Positions 11,298 to 22,796 of a stretch of 64,000 nt of DNA are shown piece after piece. The stretch spans positions 32,811,542 through 32,875,541 of the forward strand of contig OX388305.1 in assembly GCA_947579605.1 (NCBI GenBank). Reading direction: 5' to 3'. Numbering within the stretch: the first letter of the stretch is position 1; each line of letters starts with the position of its first letter. The DNA comes from Athripsodes cinereus. Lineage: Eukaryota; Arthropoda; Insecta; Trichoptera; Leptoceridae. The translations under genes and the position numbers were made by a program. The notes beneath the pieces are model-generated. The model saw nothing but the letters and a program-made list of their open reading frames with translations, did not search any database and was not told the origin of the DNA.

Positions 11298-11917
11298 CAG
11301 GAGAATATAAAGGAGTAGTGTAGAAGAAAATAACGATTTATTTTTAAACTTAAAAACTATATGCGATAGGTATTTAATTATATGCGATTGATAATATATG
11401 GTAAAAATGCATAGTTTCGTAGCCATTAAAAATATAATTATGAAATAAACTTCATGGTGTAGGCTAACACAAAAAAATATAGTAGGCGGTACATACCTAG
11501 TAGTTTATCTCTCATCGTAGCAATATGAACTTGCATATATTTTGTGAGATTTGATTTTTTCTATTTTGCATTCTCCATTCTCTGTGTATATAATTTTTTT
11601 TTCTAAAATGATGGTAAATTCTAACCCTATTATCGATTACTAAAAGTTCACTTCTCAATTTATGATAGATCAGTTCAGAAATGAATTATTTAGATGAAAA
11701 ATACAAAAAAAAAACTCTTAAGTTGAGTTGTATCGCAGTTCGTACATTTTAATTGAATTAATTGAATATTAATATTGTTGAAATGTATTCGATATTAAAA
11801 TAGCTTTGGTTACAATTCACATACCAACATAAAGAAAGAATTGCAAGGAATCTTTTATTTAATAGATTTTTATGAAATGATTTTGAAAATAGGACATATT
11901 ATTAGGACATAATATTT
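11298..11917. other. no supported feature
   Basis: AT-rich sequence, nothing recognised. Confidence 0.55.
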
Positions 11918-12017
11918 TGATAGTGGACAGGGATCTCTGGAGGAAGTACCTAGGCGCAATGGGCCCCCGACCCAACTAGGACAAGGGGAAGAAGATGTAT
12001 GTATGTATGTATGTATT
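11918..12017 (+). pseudogene. LINE C-terminal end with GTAT tail
   Basis: The plus strand encodes IVDRDLWRKYLGAMGPRPN followed by TAG. This matches the usual last residues of RTE-like endonuclease/reverse transcriptase proteins (DRD.WR...). After a short GAAGAAGATG spacer the copy ends in (GTAT)n at about 11996-12017, the simple-repeat tail typical of such LINEs. Only about 100 bp survive. Its ending 'PN, stop' resembles the fragment at 36817-36900. Confidence 0.65.
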
Positions 12018-13909
12018 TTGAAAATAATCCTTTTCATATGTTGGAAAAGGCTGGAGTGTCCTTATCCCTTTCTTATGAGTCTGACTGCTTGGTACGTGTC
12101 CTTGAATATTCAATAATATCTACTCGTAACGAATTGTTCGTATTGTAGGTATGTATATAATCTTACTGCAAGGGTGAAAGTTCTGACTTTCGTATATGTA
12201 TGAGTATCTACTATTAGATATATCATTTCAATTTTAATATATTTTTATACACCATGTCAACTTGACAGAACCAATAATTTATTCGGTATACATACCTACT
12301 TATTACAAATCAGTCTAAGATGTTTTGCTGTCGTAGTAAAACATATTCTTTTTATTGATTGTGTTGTGACTATTTGTTTCTGTAAATAAATCTACAAAAC
12401 CTGAATTCGCAGGATTTATTTCAAAAGTAAATTCAAATATATATAAGAAAGTTTTTAAATTAAATTCGTTTTAATTTTCAAAAAAATATTGTGGTATATT
12501 TCTTTATAAATAATTTCGTCTATATACACTTTAGTACAACTGTGTCACGTTCTTGTGTGTCATATACGTGTCATGATATTAACTTGAGACGTTCACATTT
12601 TTCTAGTATCACGAGTGTGGTGATTTCTATTCAAATAGTTTCTAGGGTTTTCCAATTTTTATCAACGAGTCTACCTACCTAGAACCCGACTAAAGGTATC
12701 AGTGAAATGAAACGGTCTGCATTCTTTACGTTCAATATATTGTAACTCGCCTTGTTAAATTCATACCTTGCCACCAATACGAATGATTGCGATATAAAAG
12801 AATACCTTCGTAAACAAGAACAAATACGATTTAGAGAAAAGAAAAGTCAACTATTTTTTTTTGGGGAAGGAAATAAAACCTTGGGTTGAAATGTAGAATC
12901 CTTGTAATGATAGCAATTCGAGTTGTATATATAAAAAACATAAGAACCTTCGATATATTCTATATTTAGTTAAAGAACGTGGGCGTTCTTTAGCCTACAT
13001 TTGTATGCGAATAGTAGTTAGATTATTTCTATGCTTATTGGATATCAATGTATATGTGTTTGAACTACTGAATATATATTTTTTGACTTTCTAAATAAAT
13101 TTTATGAACATATAAAACGATTCAGTATAGTTTGATTGAATTTGTATCGCCAAAAGATGACACCAGCATTTATGAGATTATAAAAAATTAAAACATGTTT
13201 TTTTCTGTAGTTTATCTAACGTAATGGAATATAACTTTGTGATAATTTTCAGTTAAAATATTGATTTTTGTATCTTTTTAATTAACCTAACATTTCTGAT
13301 GATGATGATGATGATTCTGGATGATTTTGTTTTGACGCCGTTTGACTCTGTTAAAAATATGTTCAAAATGTGTTTACAAAATTGATGTCGATAATATATT
13401 TTAATATCTGTATTGAACAGAGGTTTAAAAACCAGGGCGGGTTACTCAATTTCATCAAGATTGAGGAAGTAGGTAATAATAATGAAACGGAATGATAACC
13501 ATACAATTTGATGATGCTCTTATCGCCTGACATTAGATCCTATTAAGTTAAAACGATTCTTGGATAAAACGCTTTGCATTCTTTAAAAAATTTCCCGAAA
13601 ATAGTGAAATAGCTTGTTGTACTCAAGTACTACAGTTTTTATAATAGCAAAAGTAATTAGATATTTGAATGTTGCAAAGACGAATGTGCTAATGTATAAG
13701 AGAATGTTGGTCAGGGGTTGAAAATAAAGGTTGGTGATGAATGTTTGGAGCAAGTAAGTGTAGGTATTGTATTTGAGAAGTAAATTAGTTTGCAAAGGAC
13801 ATCGAATATGTATATTTTATATAATTCTACTTCGATAAAAGATATAACAAGCGAAGTGTTATTAAAAGTATTGAAATGAGAATAATTTCTATTTTCTGGA
13901 AAAGGAATG
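12018..13909. other. no supported feature
   Basis: AT-rich sequence with a short (GAT)n run near 13299. ORFs at 12.5 and 13.6-14.0 kb lack recognisable domains. Confidence 0.55.
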
Positions 13910-13914
13910 AGCAA

Positions 13915-14645
13915 AGGAAAGTTGTAAGTGCTCGAGTGAATGGTGCACTTCGACCCAACGTCCCAAGTCAACATGGCAGTGTAAAAATGATGGTACACAA
14001 TATCATTCTAATACCCACACTTAGCTTTGAAAACAAGTGTCTTTTGGATGTAAAATGGTATAAACATGTCACGAATGATGCTGGGCGCCGACGCACCCGG
14101 CAGAGATCTGTAATCTCCGTGATACTGGAGAGACGATGGTCCTGGCTGGGTCATGTTTTGAGAATGCTCAATGATAGTTGGCCAAAAAGAGCGCTGTTCT
14201 TCCGTCGGCCCGGGTGTCCCTTTTTCAGAGCGCAGAGAATGTCGTGGGAGGAGGTGACGCGATTGGCACAGAGACGCTCTGAATGGAGGAGGCTGGTTTT
14301 TGCCCTGTGCTCCCGAGAGGAGCACTGAGTGCAATGAGTGAGAGAGAAACCCACACTAAAGCATGGAATCGAAATTTGGACGTGGTTGAAGAAGCACGAA
14401 GGTGAAATAATTGCTGTCGAGATGCGATCGCTGAGAAGAGTTAATGAGACAATTTTGCGTAAAAGAATGAAAAATTAGGATATTGGAGGGTTGTGGATGA
14501 AATGTACGTAAATAAGTTGTGAAGCAAATGGACGATGAAAGGATGACAACAGAAAGTATTTGTCTGAAAGAGAATAAAAATATTGTATATAAGGATAGAG
14601 GTGTGTTGCGATCCGTCCTTTCTGTCTATCCCACTTGGGATATTT
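13915..14645 (+). pseudogene. LINE family 1 C-terminal remnant, split by another LINE
   Basis: The first part encodes ARVNGALRPNVPSQ and MMVHNIILIPTL, equivalent to the family 1 copy at 46.15-46.72 kb. The second part (from 14358) resumes with HGIEIWTWLKKHEGEIIAVE, RSLRRVNETILRKRMKN, a stop, YLSERE, and finally VAIRPFCLS with CCCACTTGGGATA. That order is the same as the 46-kb copy, so it is one LINE interrupted at 14022-14348. Stops and frameshifts make it dead. Confidence 0.75.
14022..14348 (+). pseudogene. LINE family 2 C-terminus inserted in LINE family 1
   Basis: The ORF encodes SVISVILERRWSWLGHVLRM, NDSWPKRALFF, a basic segment and RRSEWRRLVFALCSREEH before the stop at 14326-14328. This is the common C-terminal region of RTE-like LINE proteins (WLGHV.RM...R..W..LV). 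It is flanked by ACCCACACT at 14013-14021 and 14349-14357, a 9-bp target duplication. Compared with the 24.85-kb copy it lacks a stretch of about 10 codons between CPFF and RAQRMSW. Confidence 0.8.
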
Positions 14646-15242
14646 TATTTATTTATTCAAGTCAACAGAACGCTACAGACAATACATATAAATTCAGAAC
14701 AATTATACAATCACGAATAACAAGTATGTAATGCAATGTCCAATTTATAAGTGTCCATATATTAAACGAATTATTTTATATCGTAGCTCATTCGGTTGTC
14801 ATACACAATAATTAGAAATACAATAGTAATAAAAGGAAATCAATAAGGCGTGAGGTATAGTAAATATATAGTGTATATAGTAAGATGCTTAAATCAGAAA
14901 TATTTAATATGGTTTATATATGTATAAAGAAAAAATAATATATTTTATAATTGCGAAGCCGTGAGGACATTGCCGTATTAATTTTACATAATTATATACC
15001 ATTGTCGAGAATGTCGATACACAAGAATGTTATATAAATTGTTTTGTGTTAAAATTAAATACGACATGTCTTTAATCATATAATACTGATTACGGAATAT
15101 AATAATTAGTTTATAATATAATATTACATAATATAATGATCTTGTTTTCTTCAGTGTATATTATATTATTATCAATATGTACTCGAATAAGGAGAACGTA
15201 GCTTTATAAAATACTTCGTTACATATCTTACAATAAACTCAA
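14646..15242. other. AT-rich stretch, no supported feature
   Basis: Very AT-rich, nothing recognised. Confidence 0.55.
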
Positions 15243-15694
15243 GAAGCATTCACATTGCTTTACTTTGGATGATCACTCAGAATGTCAGGGTTAAAGCTGT
15301 TCATCGAAAGTGAAAACGTGTGTTCACATTTGTTCATCCTATGCTTTCACTGCCATGTCAACACTCACGGTCATGTTGTATGTAGTTTGACGTATTTTCG
15401 TAAAAAAATAAAATAAAAATATGAACAATAACTTTTATTAAAAAATAAAAGAAATTAATGTAATTCTCGACAGCATGATAATTTGGTACACGATTTTGAC
15501 TTTCAATTCAAATTCATAAAGAATAAAACAAATAATAGCATAAAACTTGTTTATGGTTGTTTCACCTTTCATTAAAATTATGTTGGGTGGTAATCACTTT
15601 CATTCGTCATCACTAGTGATCACTATTGATGAAACGTCTATTCACACTTTTTCCTTTAGGGGGATCATCCAAAGTGAGCGAGTGTGAACACCCC
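15243..15694. mobile_element. small non-autonomous TIR element, decayed
   Basis: The ends 15243-15274 and 15663-15694 are inverted repeats (23 of 32). The innermost 13 bases, ACTTTGGATGATC, match exactly, and the outer end reads GGGGTGTTCACAC on the right. Internal GTTCACA and TTCATC motifs recur near 15300-15350 and 15650. The GGGGTGTTCACA end looks like PIF/Harbinger MITEs, but I found no TWA target duplication. There is no ORF. Confidence 0.55.
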
Positions 15695-16094
15695 TTTATA
15701 TTTTTAAAACCCCATTGTTCATGACTGAAAGTTGGCAAAAATCTTCTTAGCATTCTGAAAATTTAACTTTAATTAAGTACAACTTTCTTCAATATTAAAT
15801 TTGTTTTCTAACATACTTACTTTTCGTGTCAGGTAGGTACTTGAATATTCAACATTCTTGCATCTTAATTAAGATTCAAATTTGGAAAAACTTTTGAAAC
15901 ATTTTACCTTCCTAATATAAGACGAAGTCTTAAAGTTATATCAAAACATACATATTCAAGTGTTTGTTTTATTTCTAATTTATCCAAGCAAGAAAATAAA
16001 ATATGTCATATAACAAATCTTCAATGTTTTGATGTCAATCCTATTATATGAACACTTCAAAAAATAAATTTAAAATTTTTAAAAATAAGCTAAA

Positions 16095-17020
16095 TAAAAA
16101 AAAAAAAATAATAAATAAATAAATAAAATAAACTTTATTGTGACAATAGACAAGTACATTGTACAAAAGGCGGGTTTATTGCCAAATGGCAATTTCTGCC
16201 AACCAACCTGATGTTTGAAAAAAAAAAAAAAAAAAGAAAAATAATAAAGTATGCCAGAACCATAAAAAAAAATAAAAAAAAAAAATAATAAATAAATATA
16301 CCCATACAAAAATAAAAATAAATAAATAAAAAAATATATATAATACATGCATAAAGTGGAATGGGGAAAGGGGGACAAGGAAGGGGATGGAATTATGATG
16401 GGTTATTGAGAGCAAGATAGTGATGTTTCAGTCTACTTTTGAAAATGGAAATTGAAGGAGCAAGTCTGATCAGTAAAGGCAAATCATTCCATAACCGAGC
16501 TGCATGTATAGTGAAGGAAGATGTGACAAAAGATGTTCGATGAGTGGGAATTGTTAACGTACCAAGTGCACCAGAACGAAGAGGCAAGCCATGAGATGCC
16601 AAAGGCGTAAAACAAGATTTTAGGTAGCTCGGAGTAGAGGGGTTGCGGAGAACATTAAAGAGCAGGCAGAGAATATGCAGATTGCGACGCTGTGACATTT
16701 TCAACCATTTGAGCTCGTTTCTATATTGAGAGATATGATCAAATTTTCGAAGTCCAAAAATGAAACGAATGCAGATGTTTTGCAAACGCTCCAGTTTCAT
16801 CAATTGTTCGTTGTTGATGTCCAGATAGGTCACATCCGCATACTCCAGCAAAGGTAGAAGTAAGGTTAGTGATAGGAGTATTTTAGTCTCTCGGGGAAGA
16901 AAATTTTGGTGTCGCCTAAGAGAGTGGAGACTAAAGAAAAATTTGCGACTTACCTCTCCAACCTGAGACTGCCAGGATAAATGTTGATTGAAAAACATAC
17001 CAAGAAGAAATTAAATGTTA
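16095..17020 (-). mobile_element. CR1/Jockey-like LINE, 5'-truncated
   Basis: The minus strand carries the C-terminal third of the polymerase (16393-16998), a 3' untranslated region with long A-rich runs, the hairpin TTGCCATTTGGCAATAAACC near 16177-16198, and an AATAAATAAATAAA-type terminus at about 16100-16130. The element is truncated upstream of the thumb domain. Its 3' hairpin links it to the tails at 2.1, 36.9, 44.7, 60.2 and 60.4 kb. Confidence 0.82.
16393..16998 (-). pseudogene. LINE reverse transcriptase thumb and C-terminus
   Basis: The 201-codon open frame covers the region after the catalytic core. It contains EVSRKFFFSLHSLRR, LPRETKILLSLTLLLPLLEY, ADVTYLDINNEQLMKLERLQ, NICIRFIFGLRKFDHIS and the end block LWNDLPLLIRLAPSISIFKS. 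In this family the LEYAD..Y and LERLQN.CIRFIFGLRK blocks follow the palm domain. The frame has no stop, which suggests moderate age, but the endonuclease, fingers and FADD motif are absent, so no active product is possible. The first Met shown is not a true start. Confidence 0.85.
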
Positions 17021-18094
17021 AAAACATTTTACGGATTTGAGATGTTTTGAACAATAATAATTCATTAATGCTGCAAACTGTAAGGAATATTTTTATTTAT
17101 AGTAAAGCATTAGAGGTAATTTAATATTTAAAAGCTTAGTAATTAAACTTAAAAATATGATGTAGACTAAAAAACAAAAAGAAAAAAAAGTTGTTTAATT
17201 ACTATAAAGGGTAGGAAATGTCACGAATTTATTAAAATTAAATTAAATATTCTACTCTTGTCATAAATACTCATGAAGCATTCACGACGCAAGCGTACAT
17301 CGTTTGACCATAGCCACTTAGTGTGATTAAACATAATGGAAGTAAAGTTAGTATCTACTTTGGAGACTAATTGACATTTTAAAGTTGACAATCATAATAT
17401 GAGCTACCTAATACATAAAAGGTTTCCCTTGCACTATTACTGAGATGTTTTAAGAGCTGAAATCCTATTTTATCCAGACGCAAGGAACATTTTTTTTTTC
17501 ATAAGGGAGGGCTCACGGTTTTGTAGAAGGGTTCTCTCCAACAAAAACCTCAACAAAATTACACACTCACTGCAAGACACTACCCTCTATTATAAAATAA
17601 TACTCTCAGAAGCTATGTATGTTCTTACAAATACTATTGCTACGTGATGAATTTCTTCCTCATTTTTACTTGCACCTCTCATTATATTGCGGCTTCTCTT
17701 TTATTTCATTATTTTTTGTTTCGTGAGATAATTAAATGCGTCTCATCATCAAAATTTACACATCAACGACTCTCTTGAAATATCACTCGAGCCACCTTGC
17801 GAGAGTATAGAATTGAAATAAGTTTTTATTATTAAAAACTATTTCGTGTCAAATGAATATATACCTACTCGTAATAAAATTCTAATATTATTTTTTTAGG
17901 AATGGTGTTTTGTGAAAGAGAATCTTAGATGAGGGTCTGCTTGTAGAATACAAATTCTATCATTAATTATTCTATTTAACATTCCGTCTTTCACAAAGTG
18001 ATCTACTCCATTACAAGTGATTTTTTTGTTATTTCTATGGCTAGATGTGGATGCTAGTACAGGTGATTTAGATATTAAAATAAATGCACTACAC
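17021..18094. other. no supported feature
   Basis: AT-rich sequence. Short ORFs have no known motif. Confidence 0.55.
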
Positions 18095-18495
18095 AGTACT
18101 ATTTATCTATTATTATTATTTATTAGATTACGGCATCCCGTCCCTTGTGGGACGATTTGTGCCAAGTTCAATTTTTTTGGATGGTGTAATACAATTCTAA
18201 GGCATTAATCTATATGATGATAATTTTTTTTGGTAGATATTAAAATTTTGACATACCTGTACAGAAAGGGTGTCAGTTTGCAATAGGCAAGACATGATAT
18301 TCGGCTACTGAACTTCAGTTATCTCGTAATACAAATCGTATGAGTCATTTGGGCAATGGAAGAAGACATGGTCCAGGGGTTCCACATTGAGCTCACACTC
18401 GCAAAATGGGAATGAGACTAAACTTATCCTAAAAAGATGACTGTCTAATTTCTGATGATCATAAGCGCGTGCGATACTATTTATTTAGGTAATAT
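18095..18495 (-). pseudogene. I/R1-type LINE C-terminal remnant with zinc-knuckle-like motif
   Basis: On the minus strand, about 18310-18480 encodes ARAYDHQKLDSHLFRISL, VSFPFCECELNVEPLDHVFF and HCPNDSYDLYYE. The C-x1-C-x8-H-x4-C arrangement (CECELNVEPLDHVFFHC) is the zinc-binding C-terminal motif of I, R1 and Jockey-type LINEs, located after the reverse transcriptase. A stop follows, and the untranslated end contains CCCACAAGGGACGGGATGCC before an AATAATAATA tail at about 18100. Heavily truncated. Confidence 0.7.
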
Positions 18496-19152
18496 TTGAT
18501 TCTCTCAATATTTTTCTGTGTTTTTAGACATATAATTACAAATCGATGTATACATAATAATAAAATTACACATAAACATAATAATGTACTTATTTTATAT
18601 CCAAAAGTTTTGAACTTTGTAATAATATTTTTTTCGTTTCAATCAGTTTCAAGAAAAGTTATGTAACAAAAGTTACCTAAATTTCTGACAGTTCAACGAT
18701 TGTTGTCACATCGCAAAAAGCAGAGGGTCGTGTTGGGATGAAACTTTCATATTTGTCACTGTTAATATTAATGTCAAAGGAGTGAAACAATTCGTGGGAA
18801 ATACTGAATTAACCCGAACATAGATTTTAAGAGTTTTTATGGATAAAAAATGGACCCAAACTCCGTTAATTTGAATATAATTTGTTTCTTTAAAGTTTAT
18901 ACTTGACGCCATTGTTGCGCCATGCATGATATAAATACATAATTTTGTAGACCCTTTTTTAACACACTTTAAGGTCGTTTTATTATTCTTAGTTTTAACT
19001 TTATTTAATTCTATACTTTCATCCTCGGCCTTTAAAATTTATTAAGAAAACGACCTGTCATTTAAAAATATATTTGTCTAACGACTGTGACGTCAATAAT
19101 CAAGAATATTAGTATTAGGTTTGCTCTAAATATTCATGAGTCATATTTTATT
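18496..19152. other. no supported feature
   Basis: AT-rich sequence, nothing recognised. Confidence 0.55.
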
Positions 19153-19160
19153 AATTGTAA

Positions 19161-19705
19161 CTCTACTATACTATACCCTCACGTCATGTCCCAGGAGGGG
19201 AAGGCAGAGAGAACGGGACGCCATTTAAATCTATCCTTACAAACTTCTTTAGCTTCCTCTACATTCATCCAGTTTCTCATACATACACGCCGACTTCTCT
19301 TACTCAACATGCTGTCGTCCTTAAGAATTTGGTCCACGTGATCAAGCCACGTGGTTCTTGGACGTCCGCGTTTTCTCACACCCATTCATTCAGATAAATA
19401 CATCCTCTTCGTCATCCTTTCCTATAGCATTCGCTCAACATGTCCAAACCATCTTAAATTGTTTACACGCATTCTGTCCACAACACTCCTCTCACATCCG
19501 CTCTTTCTCCTGATATCCCCATTCTTCACTCTATCTCGCAACGTTTTTACCAACTATTCTTCTCAGTGAACGCATCTCCACAGCATTTATTCCACTCTCG
19601 TCCTTTTTCAGGCACGTTCAAATTTCGCTTGCATACATACCTATGTGTCGGTACCAGAATGGTATTGTGCACTAGCATTTTTGCCATGTTCGACACATTG
19701 CTTTT
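19161..19705 (-). pseudogene. LINE family 1 C-terminus
   Basis: The minus strand encodes GVRKRGRPRTTWLDHVDQIL, KDDSMLSKRSRRVCMRNWMN, VEEAKEVCKDRFKW and the end RPVLSAFPSWDMT, colinear with 46149-46724. The upstream region (19390-19700) matches the same family with frameshifts. The 3' end reads GGGACATGACGTGAGGGTATAGTATAGT. AATTGTAA at 19153-19160 and 19718-19725 may be the target duplication, leaving about 13 unexplained bases at the 5' junction. Confidence 0.78.
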
Positions 19706-19725
19706 ATTTGTTTGTTCAATTGTAA

Positions 19726-20587
19726 ATTGCTATTTTTTCTAACATTCCATTTTCAAATATATAAAAAATACTCCTGATTAAAAAAAAACTTTTTAATTAG
19801 TTGTTGGAAGTTTAATATTGATTTTGTATATCGAGTATCCAAAGTTCTGTCAAAAGAGCATATACCCGCTCTTATTTAACTAGTAGCTATCTGCCGTCGA
19901 TTTTCAGTTCAAATAGTGTTTACGAACGTTCTTAACAAGCAAATGTATCGAAAATTTGTGTAGAGAGGATTTGAATCACAAGCGTTTTTATCACAACCAG
20001 GCTGATACCCTGATAACTAGAATTAGGAATAAGATATTCTACAAGCACCTATTTATTATAAAATTTAGGTAAAATAAACCACTTAGTGTAGAGACCATTC
20101 AGTGAACAAAACATAATAGGAAAACACACGAGACTTCTTTATTTCTTTAAATCAATACAAATCATACATCATAAACACTGATAAACTGATAAAAACAATC
20201 ATAAACAAATTTTGACTTTCTAGAAGAACTTCTATTTTTTATGACTTCTACATTTGGTTCTTTATTGTTTCTTTTAAAGAATGCAGTTTCACATCGATAA
20301 ATTTAAAGAGCACAATACAATTGATTCATCTAGGACATCTTCATGTAGGACAAATAAAATTTTGCCGCCTATAATAAAATAACACATTTTATTTAATCTC
20401 TTTAAATACCTGCGTTTAAAAATAGCAACTTTGAGGGTGTTTTTTTTATTGTAAATTGATTTTAGAATCATGAGTCACCATAAAATATTCATTATGATCA
20501 TTTGCAATGTAAAAAAATACCAAAAGTGATATTTTAGAATTGAGAAACTCAAATACTGATTGATTTTATTCACTTGAGATACTCCAC
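19726..20587. other. no supported feature
   Basis: AT-rich sequence, nothing recognised. Confidence 0.55.
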
Positions 20588-20896
20588 TTATGTGGTGTTC
20601 ACATTTGGCAAATATCGCCAGGACACCAAAATATCGTCAGTCATTTGAACCGTGTGAAAAAAAGGCAGCTTGTCTCAAACGATAAAAACTAGTAAAAACG
20701 ATATCGTCTCAAATTGACCACCTTCCAACTATTTTCTTTGGTGGAACGATTCGCGCATTTGTAGATGTGCGCGGCGTCCGTATCTATGGTAAAAACTTTA
20801 TAACCTATAATTTTTATAATGTTTCCCGCTTCGTGACAGTTGTTACCTTTGTTGTTGGTTTGTGGCGTTTGTTTCCTTAAATAAAAAGCGCCTTAT

Positions 20897-21949
20897 AATT
20901 GAAGGGCTTGGGGCATTAACACTGTAAGCCACAAAACCTAGAAAAATGAGTTTTTGATGTAAAACATCACAAAATAGTGGCTTCTATAGTATGACAAAAT
21001 CTTGGGAAAATATTTTAAATATTGACAACGTTATTTAAAAATTGTGTTTTTCGTTGATGGCTATATTGTAATTATTTTGGCATTAAAACACTGTAAGCCA
21101 CATACAAATTAAAATGGCCGAACTTGAATCTCATGAGCGCAAGCATTTAATTTCGTTTCTTCAAGATTTAACAGACTCTAGTGGCAATTATTTTAGTGGA
21201 TCTGATTCTCAAAATAATGAAAATTATGTTTGCAAGCCAAACTTTTCGAAATCTATCAAATCTTCGTCGGAAATGGTAATTAATTTTTGACTGTGGCTTA
21301 TAGTGTTGTTCTGCTACAAAATATGTGATATTTTACTATTCATTTTTTTCGATAATTTGTTAGAGAAGTAAAACAATTTAAGCATTAATAACAAATGTTC
21401 AACATCAATATTATCATTTAACACGAGAATGTTACATTCTGAGTCTCAACTACTCTCTACTACTTCTGCAATCCTGGTGAGGTATATTTAGACAGCAATA
21501 TGAGTACACACGTACTTATGGCAAATATTTTTTCCTCATATTTACGTACTTTGGGGCGCTGAGAAGCCACATTAACACTTAAAAGTCGGCTAGATCTAAT
21601 AATTTATTATGTACCTTATTAAAAAACAATTTACCTAAAGAAAAAAAAAAATTATGTGGCTTACAGTGTTGTTGCTGCAATAAATTTAGATGTAATATTT
21701 TTTTTACCAAAATATTTGCAGCAATAACACTGTAAGCCACAGTTTTCTCAAAATATGACCTTTTTAATTATTTTTTTGAATTTCTATAAATGAGATTAGT
21801 AAGTATATGTTATTATGGAAATTAATGGGCATATAATATTTGAATTCGTCTTCCTGTATGATTTGAGGATTTAAAATAAACTTCAAACTCAATTATCGCA
21901 AAATAAGGATTAGGTGGCATACAATGTTAATGCCCCAAGCCCTTCAATT
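20897..21949. mobile_element. TIR element E1 with reiterated internal TIR motif
   Basis: The terminal 37 bp at 20897-20933 and 21913-21949 are inverted repeats (34 of 37), beginning AATTGAAGGGCTTGGGG. The inner part of the TIR, GCATTAACACTGTAAGCCAC, recurs inside: plus strand at 20913, 21080 and 21718, minus strand at 21292, 21655 and 21915, and a partial copy at 21566-21580. AATT at each tip could be a 4-bp target duplication or part of the TIR. It lies inside the Harbinger-like element. The TIR plan resembles E2 (45950-47290). A short ORF begins at 21114. I cannot assign a superfamily. Confidence 0.78.
21114..21290 (+). CDS. 58-codon ORF in element E1, possibly a first exon
   Basis: The ORF starts at an ATG 12 bp after the second TIR-motif copy and reads MAELESHERKHLISFLQDLT and on through a Ser/Asn-rich acidic stretch to SEM, then VINF and a stop. 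After the codon for M54 there is GTAATT (21276-21281), a possible splice donor, so the product may continue in another exon. Codon composition is less AT-skewed than the flanks. I do not recognise the protein. It could be the N-terminus of a lost transposase or accessory protein, or chance. Confidence 0.3.
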   Translation: MAELESHERKHLISFLQDLTDSSGNYFSGSDSQNNENYVCKPNFSKSIKSSSEMVINF

Positions 21950-22169
21950 CTACTTTAACATTTCCAACAAATAATAAACACTTCGCGATCTCCATCTCGA
22001 CGTCCCCTATTTTGAAAACAACGTCAAAATCAAAGCGCATCTGACAGATCGTAGCTATATCGGTGGACTGTGTGAACAGGTGTTACAATCAATAGGCGTC
22101 CGACAAATTTTGTTTTTTATGCAAGCGAAATTCGCCTGATGATATTCGCCAAATGTGAACACCACTTTA

Positions 22170-22788
22170 TGGTCACAGCATTCAATTTGATAAATTCGCT
22201 ACTGAGCAGATAGAGGAGAGTAATGAACAGTGAACGATTAATGGGGAATCCGGTGAATGACAGTTGGTAAATAATCAATTAAGTTTAAATATGAATCAAA
22301 ATGTGGAATAATTTACTACGCGGCAAAATAACATTTTGAATTTGATGTTAAATCATATCACAGTATATAATTCATATGAATATTATACATATTATATTCA
22401 TCACACACCCAAAATATAAGTTGGAAATCAACCGTAAACATTCTATCAAATCCTTCACTATGAAATTCTCAACGCGATGGTTTCACAGGTAGAAGCTACT
22501 ATGTATAGAGATGCGTGTGATCAATACGAGAGGGAATTTCATCTTCTTGATATTAATTTTATCCCACGGAAATCTGAATTTTCTTGTAGAAAAAATGTGA
22601 TGAATTACCTACCTGTATTAAAACCTCGTCTTTATTCAGCCACGAGTACTTCTTTGGAGATTTATTAAATTTAATTACATTTATATTTCGAGATTTATAT
22701 TCTCAATTTTTCTTTATTCTTACATGTATCCCAGCTATTGTGTAAAGTTCGTATCTATTGTCGTTATAGATTATTCATTCATTGTGTT
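22170..22788. other. no supported feature
   Basis: AT-rich sequence. A 63-codon ORF at 22477 has no recognised domain. Confidence 0.55.
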
Positions 22789-22796
22789 ATTTTAAT

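Larger units (their letters stand above)
20591..22166. mobile_element. Harbinger-like non-autonomous element carrying a nested element
   Basis: The ends 20592-20616 and 22141-22165 are inverted repeats with 24 of 25 matches, starting GTGGTGTTCACATTTGGC. TTA flanks both sides (20588-20590 and 22167-22169), the TWA-type duplication expected of PIF/Harbinger. Removing the nested element at 20897-21949 leaves about 520 bp with no transposase. An internal hairpin, GCGC...GCGC, lies near 20753-20772. The superfamily call rests on the target duplication and end sequence only. Confidence 0.72.
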
